From the NCBI GenBank assembly GCA_030537815.1, contig JAUNVF010000018.1, forward strand, positions 1 to 43,825: 43,825 bases of DNA, read 5' to 3'. Shown here in pieces: positions 19,055 through 27,475 of this stretch. The notes below the pieces were generated by a model that saw only the letters and a program-made list of their open reading frames with translations, was not told where the DNA came from and did no database searches. The position numbers and the translations under genes are program-made. Source of the DNA: Tissierellia bacterium (GTDB lineage: Bacteria; Bacillota; Clostridia; Tissierellales; Peptoniphilaceae). Position 1 is the stretch's first letter. Each line of letters opens with the position of its first letter.

Positions 19055-20072
19055 TATAACTCTCCTCATAAGCTTTCAAGATTACCTCTACCGGTTTCTT
19101 TCCTTCATGCCCGTCTATTAAAGGTTTTCTATCTTCCCTGATTGATTCTATAAAATCCTTGTAAAGAGGAGTATGTCCATTTCCATATACATTATCTATA
19201 TCATCTTTTGTTTCAGGATTATCATAGTACTTTTTATCTGCAAAATTCCAAGTCTCTATTTTATTTACAGCTAAACCACCTATGACTGCAGTTCCATTTT
19301 CACCGAATATGCTCAAAGTTTCTTCTAGATTTTTAGGATATACACAGGCCGAACCTTCAATAATTCCGACAGCTCCATTCGCAAATCTTAAAAGTAGAGC
19401 TCCGAAGTCTTCCATCTCTATATCTCTGAGATAAGTTCCAAGTTCAGCCTTGACACTTACCACCTCCGAGTCCATCATCCACAAGAGCAAATCTATATTG
19501 TGAATTCCCTGATTCATCAAAGTGCCTCCGTCGAGAGCTCTGGTTCCACGCCATGGAGCCATATCATAGTAATTTTGGTCCCTCGTCCATAAAATCCTCG
19601 CCGTACCATTTATAATCTTCCCAAATCTTCCATCATTTAAAGCTCTCTTGAGCTTTTGTATCGGCCTATTAAATCTATTTTGATGGGATACGCATACCTT
19701 TAAACCGGTTTCATCTGAAATACGATTTATCTCATCTATTTCTTTTAAATCCAATGCCATAGGCTTTTCAATAATAACATGATGTCCAGAGTTTAAAATA
19801 TCTATGGCCTGTTTCCCATGATATCCGCTTTCCGTTGCTATAACTACAGCATCTAAATCCTCATCCGCCAGCATCTTCTTGTAATCTGTATATATTTTTA
19901 TATCGCAATTTTTGTCAAATTCCATATACTGATCTCTTCTTTGCTCCGCTCTTTCCTCTATTAAATCGCATAGAGCTACTAGCTTGCAGTCATCAGAATT
20001 ATTTATGATGGCCTCAATATGTTTATAAGAAATCCTTCCACAGCCTAAAATAGCAAATTTTAATTTTTCCAT
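19044..20072 (-). CDS. Gfo/Idh/MocA oxidoreductase, WbpB/WlbA-like UDP-GlcNAcA 3-dehydrogenase
   Basis: A 342-residue NAD-dependent sugar oxidoreductase. The N-terminal Rossmann motif is ILGCGRISYKH, the conserved EKP motif lies near 98, and the C-terminal catalytic helix contains NQGIHNIDLL. The stretch WTRDQNYYDMAPWRGT resembles WbpB/WlbA, which oxidises C3 of UDP-N-acetylglucosaminuronic acid before amination. The WbpA-, WbpD- and WbpE-like genes immediately upstream support this role. The family is certain; the substrate is inferred from the neighbourhood and this motif. Confidence 0.85.
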   Translation of the reverse strand: MEKLKFAILGCGRISYKHIEAIINNSDDCKLVALCDLIEERAEQRRDQYMEFDKNCDIKIYTDYKKMLADEDLDAVVIATESGYHGKQAIDILNSGHHVIIEKPMALDLKEIDEINRISDETGLKVCVSHQNRFNRPIQKLKRALNDGRFGKIINGTARILWTRDQNYYDMAPWRGTRALDGGTLMNQGIHNIDLLLWMMDSEVVSVKAELGTYLRDIEMEDFGALLLRFANGAVGIIEGSACVYPKNLEETLSIFGENGTAVIGGLAVNKIETWNFADKKYYDNPETKDDIDNVYGNGHTPLYKDFIESIREDRKPLIDGHEGKKPVEVILKAYEESYNGE

Positions 20073-20130
20073 AATAATCTTCTCGCCTCTTTCATAATAT
20101 TATAATTTAATCAGATTACCATCATCCCAA

Positions 20131-20156
20131 AAAACCCGAGCGCATGGCTCGGGCCG
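20131..20156 (-). terminator. intrinsic terminator within the glycan locus
   Basis: On the minus strand, GCCCGAGC, a CATGC loop, GCTCGGG and then TTTTTT. It begins four bases after the stop of the WbpA-like gene and lies upstream of the WbpB-like gene, so it splits the pathway into two transcription segments unless read through. Confidence 0.88.
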
Positions 20157-20159
20157 ATT

Positions 20160-21482
20160 TTATAATAATTCCAAATTATCTCTCTCTAATCCCCTGGTAG
20201 CATATCTAGTATCGAATACATAATTAGCATTGTCCACTACCATCTCATAATCTATATTGCTATGATTTGTAGTTATAACAACTAAATCATATCCTTTGAT
20301 TATATCCGGAGATATCTCTTTAATCGATTCACCAATTGTTCCATCCGCTCTTTTATATGATGGATTCAGTGAATCATAATAGTCTAGGATGGCACCTTCT
20401 TTTTCAAATTCTTCTATTATGACAAGGGCCGGACTATCTCTTAAATCATCTATATCATTCTTATAAGCAATTCCGAGCAATAGGATTTTAGATCCATTTA
20501 AAGGCTTTTTAAATTTTCTAGATAAGATTCTGAGACTCCTCTCCACCACATATGAAGGCATAGCATCATTTATGGTTCCTGAAGCTTCTATCAGAGGCAT
20601 ATGCATATCATATTCTCTAGCCTTCCATGTCAAGTAAAAAGGATCTAGAGGTATACAGTGACCTCCAACTCCAGGTCCCGGGTAAAATGCTTGGAATCCA
20701 TAAGGCTTAGTCTTTGCAGCATCGACTACTTCCCATATATTTATGTCCATCTTATTAGCTAGGATAGCAAATTCATTTATCAATCCAATATTTACATTTC
20801 TATAAGTATTTTCCAAGATTTTTTCCATCTCGGCAACCTTGGGGCTTGAAGCTTTAAATATATCGGCATCCAAGACATTTTCATAAAGAGCCGCTGCGAC
20901 TTCTGTAGCATCTTCTCCAACTCCGCCTACAACTTTAGGAGTATTTTTTGTTTTATATAATTTATTTCCCGGATCTACTCTTTCTGGTGAAAAAGCTAAA
21001 TAAAAATCTTCTCCACATTTTAGTCCTGATATATCTTCGAGAATTGGCTTCATTAATTCTTCTGTTGTACCTGGATATGTCGTCGATTCCAATACAACTA
21101 CAGTTCCCTTTTTCAAATATTTTGCGACATCTTCAGTCGATTTCTTTACATATGATATATCAGGTTGTTGATATAAGTCCAAGGGTGTAGGAACTGCTAT
21201 CGCTATAAAATCCAATGTAGCTACATCTTCAAAATTAGTAGTTGCTTTTAATTTTCCAGATTTAACTACCTCACTCAATTGTTCATCTACGACATCCCCT
21301 ATGTAATTATGCCCCTTATTGACCATATCGACTTTATCATCTTGAACGTCAAAGCCGATAGTAGTGTATCCCGCCATGGCCTTCTCAACAGCAAGCGGCA
21401 GACCCACATATCCCAATCCTACAACTCCTACCTGCAAAGTCTTATCTTCTATTTTCCTTAATAAATCCTCTTTTAATCCCAT
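20160..21482 (-). CDS. nucleotide sugar dehydrogenase, WbpA-like UDP-GlcNAc 6-dehydrogenase
   Basis: A 440-residue UDP-glucose/GDP-mannose dehydrogenase family enzyme. It performs a two-step, NAD-dependent oxidation of C6 to a carboxylate. The Rossmann motif is VGLGYVGLPLAVEKA near 20-34, and the catalytic Cys is in GPGVGGHCIPLDP near 270. The C-terminal UDP-binding domain begins near 320 (LLLGIAYKNDIDDLRDSP). The motif set fits the UDP-GlcNAc or UDP-ManNAc branch (WbpA/WecC) rather than plain UDP-glucose dehydrogenases. Its place beside WbpB-, WbpD- and WbpE-like genes favours UDP-GlcNAc as substrate. Confidence 0.9.
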   Translation of the reverse strand: MGLKEDLLRKIEDKTLQVGVVGLGYVGLPLAVEKAMAGYTTIGFDVQDDKVDMVNKGHNYIGDVVDEQLSEVVKSGKLKATTNFEDVATLDFIAIAVPTPLDLYQQPDISYVKKSTEDVAKYLKKGTVVVLESTTYPGTTEELMKPILEDISGLKCGEDFYLAFSPERVDPGNKLYKTKNTPKVVGGVGEDATEVAAALYENVLDADIFKASSPKVAEMEKILENTYRNVNIGLINEFAILANKMDINIWEVVDAAKTKPYGFQAFYPGPGVGGHCIPLDPFYLTWKAREYDMHMPLIEASGTINDAMPSYVVERSLRILSRKFKKPLNGSKILLLGIAYKNDIDDLRDSPALVIIEEFEKEGAILDYYDSLNPSYKRADGTIGESIKEISPDIIKGYDLVVITTNHSNIDYEMVVDNANYVFDTRYATRGLERDNLELL

Positions 21483-21485
21483 CTT

Positions 21486-22055
21486 TTACTCCTTTAAAAG
21501 AAATTCATCCCCACCTAAATACTCTTTTTTACAGTCGGGACAATGATACTCTCCAGCCTCTTCTACAAGCCTTATTCCACATTCACATATATATCCAATA
21601 CATCTTCCGGGATTTCCTACGATGATCTCGTGATCTCCTATATCTTTTGTAACCACAGCCCCAGCGCCAATCAATGCAAATCGCCCTATCTTATTTCCAC
21701 ATATTATAGTTGCATTTGCTCCTATGCTCGCGCCATAACCGACTATGGTCTCTCTGTACTCCTCTTTTCTCTCAATAAAACTCCTGGGATTTATCACATT
21801 AGTAAAGACACATGAAGGCCCTAAGAATGTATGGTCTTCGCAAATAACCCCTGTATAGACAGATACATTATTCTGTATTTTTACTCCATTCCCAATCTTA
21901 ACACCTGGAGAAATAACAACATTTTGACCGAGATTGCAATTTTCACCTATGACTGATCCAGACATTATATGAGAAAAATGCCATATCTTAGTTCCCTTTC
22001 CAATCTTTACATCTTCATCGATATACGAAGACTCATGAACGAAGTATTCACACAT
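21486..22055 (-). CDS. left-handed beta-helix acetyltransferase, WbpD/WlbB-like, with C-terminal zinc-ribbon-like tail
   Basis: A 189-residue hexapeptide-repeat acyltransferase. Repeats of the [LIV]GxxxxI type run from about residue 15 to 150 (IGENCNLGQNVVISPGVKIG and onward). By context it N-acetylates the 3-amino group of a UDP-2-acetamido-3-amino-uronic acid. The C-terminal 35 residues carry CxC and CxxC pairs (CECG and CPDC), a zinc-ribbon or rubredoxin-like knuckle. The ATG at 22055 is chosen because TGGAGAA precedes it and overlap with the upstream gene is avoided. The next gene follows after three bases. Confidence 0.88.
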   Translation of the reverse strand: MCEYFVHESSYIDEDVKIGKGTKIWHFSHIMSGSVIGENCNLGQNVVISPGVKIGNGVKIQNNVSVYTGVICEDHTFLGPSCVFTNVINPRSFIERKEEYRETIVGYGASIGANATIICGNKIGRFALIGAGAVVTKDIGDHEIIVGNPGRCIGYICECGIRLVEEAGEYHCPDCKKEYLGGDEFLLKE

Positions 22056-22056
22056 A

Positions 22057-23238
22057 TTATTTCTCCAATGCATTAATTATATGACTGATTTCCTCATCAG
22101 TCAATTCTGCAAACATTGGGATTGCAAATGTCCTATCCGCTAGGTATTCGGCATTAGGCAAATCGCCTCTAGAATAACCTAATTCTTCATATACTTTTTG
22201 CAGATGCATGGGTATGGGATAATAAATACCGGTTGCAATTCCCTCTGAATTAAGCTTTTCCACTGTATCAGCCCTATTTGATGACTGAAGAATATAAAGA
22301 TGATATATATGTTTGCAATCATCCGAAACTGAAGGTTTAATCAAATCCTTACTCAAAATCCTCTCATTGTATTTAGCTGCTATCTCCGCCCTCTTTTCAT
22401 TCCATTTATCGAGATGCTTTAATTTCACTCTAAGCAATGCAGCCTGAAGCTCATCTAATCTGGAATTATGTCCTATCAGATAATTATAGTATTTTAAGGG
22501 ATTATATACTGTATTGTCGCCGCCCTTTTCCTCTTCGATCTCACCTTCGATTCGATTTAAGAAATTATAGGCTCGCTGACCATTCTCGCCGCTTCCATGA
22601 GCTCGTAAAGCCCTTAAGACCACAGCTATATCATCTGAATTGGTTACCATCATACCTCCATCTCCGGCGCATCCCAAATTTTTTGTAGGAAAGAAAGAAA
22701 ATGTGGATATATCTCCAAATGATCCTGCTTTTTTCCCCTTATATTCTGCTCCGGCAGCCTGAGCGACATCTTCTATTACAAATAAATCGTGTTTTTTAGC
22801 TATTGCCATAATTTGATCCATCTTTGCACATTGCCCAAAAATATGAACCGGCATTATGGCCTTGGTTTTATCATTTATCTTCTCCTCTATCTTAGAGGGA
22901 TCTATATTATAACTATCTAATTCCACATCTACAAAGACAGGTTTTGCTCCTGTATAGGATATACTCTCAGCGGTTGCAAAAAAAGTGAAAGGAGTTGTTA
23001 TAACTTCATCACCCTCTCCAATACCTAGAGCTTCCAGAGCGAGCACCAAGGCATCTGTACCATTTCCACAAGAAATAGCATTCCTAATTCCTATATAATC
23101 GGCAAATTCTTTTTCAAAAGAAAGAATATTTTCTCCCATTATATATCTTGCAGAATGTAGAACCTCTAAAATATCCTTATCCGCTTCTTCTCTTATGCTT
23201 TCATATTGTCTTTTCAAATCGATTAATTGAATTTTCAT
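22057..23238 (-). CDS. DegT/DnrJ/EryC1/StrS aminotransferase, WbpE/WlbC-like
   Basis: A 393-residue PLP-dependent sugar aminotransferase. The cofactor site is visible: EDVAQAAGAEYKG with the Asp/Gln region near 157-169, and the Schiff-base Lys in FFPTKNLGCAGDGG near 187. Given the neighbours it probably aminates the 3-keto uronic acid made by the WbpB-like enzyme. It begins 15 bases after the sugar transferase gene, with a GGAGG site. Confidence 0.9.
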   Translation of the reverse strand: MKIQLIDLKRQYESIREEADKDILEVLHSARYIMGENILSFEKEFADYIGIRNAISCGNGTDALVLALEALGIGEGDEVITTPFTFFATAESISYTGAKPVFVDVELDSYNIDPSKIEEKINDKTKAIMPVHIFGQCAKMDQIMAIAKKHDLFVIEDVAQAAGAEYKGKKAGSFGDISTFSFFPTKNLGCAGDGGMMVTNSDDIAVVLRALRAHGSGENGQRAYNFLNRIEGEIEEEKGGDNTVYNPLKYYNYLIGHNSRLDELQAALLRVKLKHLDKWNEKRAEIAAKYNERILSKDLIKPSVSDDCKHIYHLYILQSSNRADTVEKLNSEGIATGIYYPIPMHLQKVYEELGYSRGDLPNAEYLADRTFAIPMFAELTDEEISHIINALEK

Positions 23239-23253
23239 AAAACCTCCACAGGA

Positions 23254-23886
23254 TTATTTTACAATTGCAGCCAATGTTTTAAATATAAGCGAAATATCGT
23301 ACAATAAACCCATATTTTTTATATACTCTATATTCAGCTCTAACTTTTTTGGCATTATCTCTTCTATATAAGCTTTTTCCGGATTTTCTGATTCAGCTAA
23401 AACCCTAGATTCATCTCTGTACTCTATAGAGGCGAGATCTGTTATGCCGGGCCTAACCTTGAGTACATTCAACTGATCTTCATCATATAATTTCACATAT
23501 TCAGGAACTTCCGGCCTTGGTCCCACAAGGCTCATATCTCCAATAAAGACATTTATAAGCTGCGGTATCTCGTCTAATTTGGTTTTTCTTAAAAAAGAGC
23601 CTACCTTGGTTATCCTTCTATCTCCTCCTACAGTTATGCTCTTCCCCTTAAGTGGTGCATCGGAGACCATGGTTCTAAATTTAAAAATCTTGAAATTTTC
23701 TAAATTTTTACCGACTCTTACTTGCTTAAATAGTATTTCTCCCTTTGAGTCCAGCTTTATAAATATCGCAATCACTAACATGGGAATAAATAAAATTATC
23801 AATCCTATTCCGGAAGCTACAATATCGAAAATCCTCTTTACAAATAGCTGAACTTTTTTCTCATCGAGTAATCTATCAATATCCAT
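23254..23886 (-). CDS. small undecaprenyl-phosphate sugar phosphotransferase (PglC/WcaJ C-terminal-like)
   Basis: A 210-residue monotopic phosphoglycosyl transferase that moves a sugar phosphate from a UDP-sugar to undecaprenyl phosphate, the first membrane step of glycan assembly. One hydrophobic re-entrant or membrane helix lies at about 20-45. The conserved KIFKFRTM, DEIPQLINVFIGDMSLVGPR and RPGITDLASIEYRDE blocks contain the Asp-Glu and Pro-Arg-Pro residues. It lacks the N-terminal membrane domain of long WbaP/WcaJ enzymes and so matches the minimal PglC form. Its ATG lies one base past the upstream stop, so it is translationally coupled. Confidence 0.92.
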   Translation of the reverse strand: MDIDRLLDEKKVQLFVKRIFDIVASGIGLIILFIPMLVIAIFIKLDSKGEILFKQVRVGKNLENFKIFKFRTMVSDAPLKGKSITVGGDRRITKVGSFLRKTKLDEIPQLINVFIGDMSLVGPRPEVPEYVKLYDEDQLNVLKVRPGITDLASIEYRDESRVLAESENPEKAYIEEIMPKKLELNIEYIKNMGLLYDISLIFKTLAAIVK

Positions 23887-23887
23887 T

Positions 23888-25078
23888 TTAACTTACTATA
23901 TCTTTCAAGCTCTTGGCAACGAAATTGACATCCATATCGCTTAGCAAGGTGTGAAGAGGTAATGTCATGACATTTTTATATCTATTATAAGCATTGGGAT
24001 AGTCTCTTATTGAAAAGCCGAGATTTTTATATGCAGTGTGCATTGGAAGAGGTTTATAGTGAACATTTGTGGATATTCCCCTCTCAGCCATCTCTACGAT
24101 TACTTCATTTCTCTCTTTCTCAGCATAATTTCTCAAATTTACTATATAAAGATGACCGGTACTTATTTTGTCATCCGTAAAGTGAACCATCGGCTCAATA
24201 CATGTATTTTCAAATTCAGAATTGTATTTTTCTATAATCTCTTTTCTCCTAGCCAGAAGCCCAGGATATCGTCTCAATTGAGCAAGCCCGAGAGCAGACA
24301 TTATATCTGTCATATTGCATTTGTAATTTGGCGCAATTATATCATATTCCCAAGCTCCAAGCTGCATTTTTGCTAAAGCATCCTTGTTTTGCCCATGTAG
24401 GGAAAGGAGTTGAAACTCATTATATGCCTTTTCATCATCAAATAAATCTTCTCTCCAAGTCACCGCTCCGCCTTCAGCAGTAGTAAGATTCTTGACTGCG
24501 TGAAAAGAATAGCAACTTATATCTGCCCATTGACCTACATCTTTGCCCTTGTACTTTGCTCCAAACGAATGAGCCGAATCAGACAGAATACATATCCTCG
24601 AAATTCTATCCTGAATTTCATTTGAAGACTTGAATATAGATTTTTTAGATTCAACTATCTCCAGTATCTTCTCGTAATCACATGGCACTCCGCCAATATC
24701 AACTGGGATTATCGCCTTGGTATTTGAATTTATCACAGATTCCAATCTATCATAATCCATTTCAAAACCATCTTTTGTTATATCTACCATTTTGATTTTA
24801 GCTCCAACATGATTTATTACAGATGCGGAAGCAGTGTAGGTATAAGGAGTTGTTATCACCTCATCTCCGGGACCAACTCCCAGATATCTAAGGGACATCT
24901 CCATGGCTGCAGTAGCAGAATTTAACGCTACAGCCTTATTTGTAGATAAATAGCTTGCAATCTCTTTTTCAAATTGTTTAGTCTTGGGGCCCGTCGTAAT
25001 CCAGCCTGATTTGAGAGCATCGACTACTTCCTCTATCTCTTTTTCCGTTATATCAGGCGGTGAAAATTGAATATTCAT
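23888..25078 (-). CDS. DegT/DnrJ/EryC1/StrS aminotransferase, second copy (PglE/PseC-like)
   Basis: A 396-residue PLP-dependent sugar aminotransferase, distinct in sequence from the copy at 22057-23238. The cofactor Lys is in SFHAVKNLTTAEGG near 194 and the preceding SDSAHSFGAKYKG holds the Asp. The FHAVKNLTTAEGG pattern is typical of enzymes acting on 4-keto-6-deoxy-HexNAc (PglE, PseC, ArnB relatives). It is therefore the likely partner of the CapD-type dehydratase. Substrate stereochemistry cannot be read from the sequence. Confidence 0.88.
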   Translation of the reverse strand: MNIQFSPPDITEKEIEEVVDALKSGWITTGPKTKQFEKEIASYLSTNKAVALNSATAAMEMSLRYLGVGPGDEVITTPYTYTASASVINHVGAKIKMVDITKDGFEMDYDRLESVINSNTKAIIPVDIGGVPCDYEKILEIVESKKSIFKSSNEIQDRISRICILSDSAHSFGAKYKGKDVGQWADISCYSFHAVKNLTTAEGGAVTWREDLFDDEKAYNEFQLLSLHGQNKDALAKMQLGAWEYDIIAPNYKCNMTDIMSALGLAQLRRYPGLLARRKEIIEKYNSEFENTCIEPMVHFTDDKISTGHLYIVNLRNYAEKERNEVIVEMAERGISTNVHYKPLPMHTAYKNLGFSIRDYPNAYNRYKNVMTLPLHTLLSDMDVNFVAKSLKDIVS

Positions 25079-25096
25079 AATATCTCCCTCTCTTTT

Positions 25097-26626
25097 CTAC
25101 CTCTTATCTCTCTTTAAAAAGCGATTCAGGTATACATTGACTGCCCTAACTCTAGTTAATATAACCATGATAAAGTAAATTATCGCAGCAGATAAGATTA
25201 CAGTCAATATTCTAATTGCATCAGATATCGCTAAAGTCTTTAATGTCTTATTTATTATTATTACAGCAATGCCCATGGTTGCTGCCGATATAAATACTTT
25301 TAAAAATTCTTTAAAATAATTCGTAAAATTCATATCCGGCAATTTTCTTTTTAATCTAATTATCAGCATAAATGTAGCAATTGTTACCGATATTGAAGTT
25401 GCTAGAGCTAAACCTCTATGCTGCATAAATCTTACGAGTATTATATTCAAAATTATATTTAAAGCCACCGCAAAGAAACCATTTATCATCGGGGTCTTGG
25501 TGTCATGTAAGCTGTAGAATACTTTTGAAAATAGCATCCTCAATCCACTTCCGGTCAGACCCAAACTATAAAAGAAGAATGCCCCTGCAGTTACTATAGT
25601 ATCTTCATGAGTAAACATATTTCTTTCAAACATAAGCTGAATTAAATCTGTTGACATTGTCATTATACCTATGGTAGCGGGTATCGTAATTAAAAATACT
25701 GCACCTATAGCATCATCGATTAAATCTACTATCTTCTTATGGTCATTTCTCTCAAAAGCTTCCGATAGCAAAGGAAACATAACCGTCGTAAATCCGGCTA
25801 TAAATATAGCCAGTATCGCATCATTTACTTTTGTTGCATTGTCCATTCCCGTTATAACACCATCAGGAAGTCCAGACGCTAAATTTCTATCTACTATGAT
25901 ATTTATTTGCTGCACAGCTGATCCAATCGCAACCGGAATTATAAGTTCCAAAGTTCTGAAGACATATGGATCTTTCATCTGTATCAGAGGTCTCCATCTG
26001 TATCCTGTCTTAAACATAGCCGGAACCTGAATCAAAAACTGCGAAAGATTTGCAAATATTGTTGTTATAATAAGTCCTTCAATGCTAAGTGGCATAAAAA
26101 ACAAATAAACAAAAAAAGTTAAATTGTATAAAATGCCCATAAATGCATATGGACCATAAATATTGAAGGAATGAAGATAGGCAGTAATTAGATTCATGAG
26201 AGCAAGTGAAATTATTATAGGAACGCCTATCCTAGTCAATTTTACTGCAAGATTAAATTTTTCTTCATCAAAACTGGTAAACATTATCTTTATTAGGACA
26301 GGTGCAAAAATATAAACTAAGACCGAAATGATTATAGCCAAAACTATTACAATATTTGAGATATTGTTAAAAAATTTGAATTTTCCTCTTATCCCATGCC
26401 TTTCTTTAATTTGAGCTAAAACAGGGACTAGAGCAGTTAATATCGCAGTACCAATAATGCTCATACTCATTGCAGTAACTTGAAAAGCAGCATTATAAGC
26501 ATCCGTCTCAAGACCTTGACCGAATTTCCACCCGATCACCATAACCCTCAATGCACCCATAGCCTTTGACAATATGCCAAACATCGCAATCATTATAGAT
26601 GCACGAGCTATATTCTTCTTATCCAT
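25097..26626 (-). CDS. murJ: MurJ/MviN family lipid-linked oligosaccharide flippase
   Basis: A 509-residue polytopic membrane protein of the MOP superfamily, with about 14 hydrophobic helices over its whole length. The N-terminal region (ASIMIAMFGILSKAMGALR) and GFTTVMFPLLSEAFERND are characteristic of MurJ. The ATG at 26626 has GGAGG five bases upstream; a TTG immediately before it is too close. MurJ flips lipid II. Here it heads a glycan operon, so it could also serve as the flippase for the product of this locus. Confidence 0.92.
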   Translation of the reverse strand: MDKKNIARASIMIAMFGILSKAMGALRVMVIGWKFGQGLETDAYNAAFQVTAMSMSIIGTAILTALVPVLAQIKERHGIRGKFKFFNNISNIVIVLAIIISVLVYIFAPVLIKIMFTSFDEEKFNLAVKLTRIGVPIIISLALMNLITAYLHSFNIYGPYAFMGILYNLTFFVYLFFMPLSIEGLIITTIFANLSQFLIQVPAMFKTGYRWRPLIQMKDPYVFRTLELIIPVAIGSAVQQINIIVDRNLASGLPDGVITGMDNATKVNDAILAIFIAGFTTVMFPLLSEAFERNDHKKIVDLIDDAIGAVFLITIPATIGIMTMSTDLIQLMFERNMFTHEDTIVTAGAFFFYSLGLTGSGLRMLFSKVFYSLHDTKTPMINGFFAVALNIILNIILVRFMQHRGLALATSISVTIATFMLIIRLKRKLPDMNFTNYFKEFLKVFISAATMGIAVIIINKTLKTLAISDAIRILTVILSAAIIYFIMVILTRVRAVNVYLNRFLKRDKR

Positions 26627-26672
26627 CAAAACCTCCGGTTTATCGTTTGAATTTTATAGATATTATAGCAAT

Positions 26673-27473
26673 CTACCTGCTGCCTATCGCAACCTCAAAT
26701 ACTTCATTTATATCTACTAATTTTTCAGCAATAGATTTAAATTTATCAGCTTTATCGCTTACATAAAATTTTGTATCCGTATTATCTTTTAATCCATTTT
26801 CTATATCCGAATCCTTTAAAATTCTTTTTAATTCTTTTGCCGTCTCTTCTGCCGGATCGATTATCATGATATCATCCGTCAAAAACTCGGCTATCTGATC
26901 CCTGAGTACTGGGAAATGAGTACATGCCAAGATTATTGCATCCATAGAGCTGTCCTTAAAATCCTGTAGATACCTTTCGATTATCAATTTTGATATATCG
27001 GTGCCTGCCCAACCCTCTTCAACTATCGATACAAGCATGGGACAAGCCCTAGCAATTATCTTGAGTCCGGCATCTCCCTTATAAAGCCTATTTTGATATT
27101 GCATAGACTCAACTGTCGCCTTTGTAGCTATAAGTCCGAGAGTCTTTATATCTCCTGCATTCATAACAGCTCTAACTCCCGGATCTATTACGCCCAAGAC
27201 CGGAATATCTATATTTTCTATAAGATAATCATATGCTATGGCGGTAACAGTATTACATGCTATTACTAAGACTTTTATATCCTTCTGAATCAAAAAGTCG
27301 ACCGCTTCTTTTGAAAATCTCAATATCTCCTCTTTGGGTCTCGGACCATAGGGAACTCTCGCCGTATCAGCATAGTATATCAAATTTTCATTTGGAATCT
27401 GTTTTTTTATTTCCCTTAAAACCGTAAGGCCACCTATTCCCGAATCAAATACTCCTATTGGTCTATTGTCCAT
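26673..27473 (-). CDS. murI: glutamate racemase
   Basis: A 266-residue cytoplasmic enzyme making D-glutamate for peptidoglycan. The catalytic cysteine pair is present in IACNTVTA (near 74) and ILACTHFPVL (near 185), along with the N-terminal GVFDSGIGGLTVL. The ATG is two bases past the ispE stop, and the ribosome binding site GAGG overlaps the end of ispE. Confidence 0.96.
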   Translation of the reverse strand: MDNRPIGVFDSGIGGLTVLREIKKQIPNENLIYYADTARVPYGPRPKEEILRFSKEAVDFLIQKDIKVLVIACNTVTAIAYDYLIENIDIPVLGVIDPGVRAVMNAGDIKTLGLIATKATVESMQYQNRLYKGDAGLKIIARACPMLVSIVEEGWAGTDISKLIIERYLQDFKDSSMDAIILACTHFPVLRDQIAEFLTDDIMIIDPAEETAKELKRILKDSDIENGLKDNTDTKFYVSDKADKFKSIAEKLVDINEVFEVAIGSR

Positions 27474-27475
27474 AA

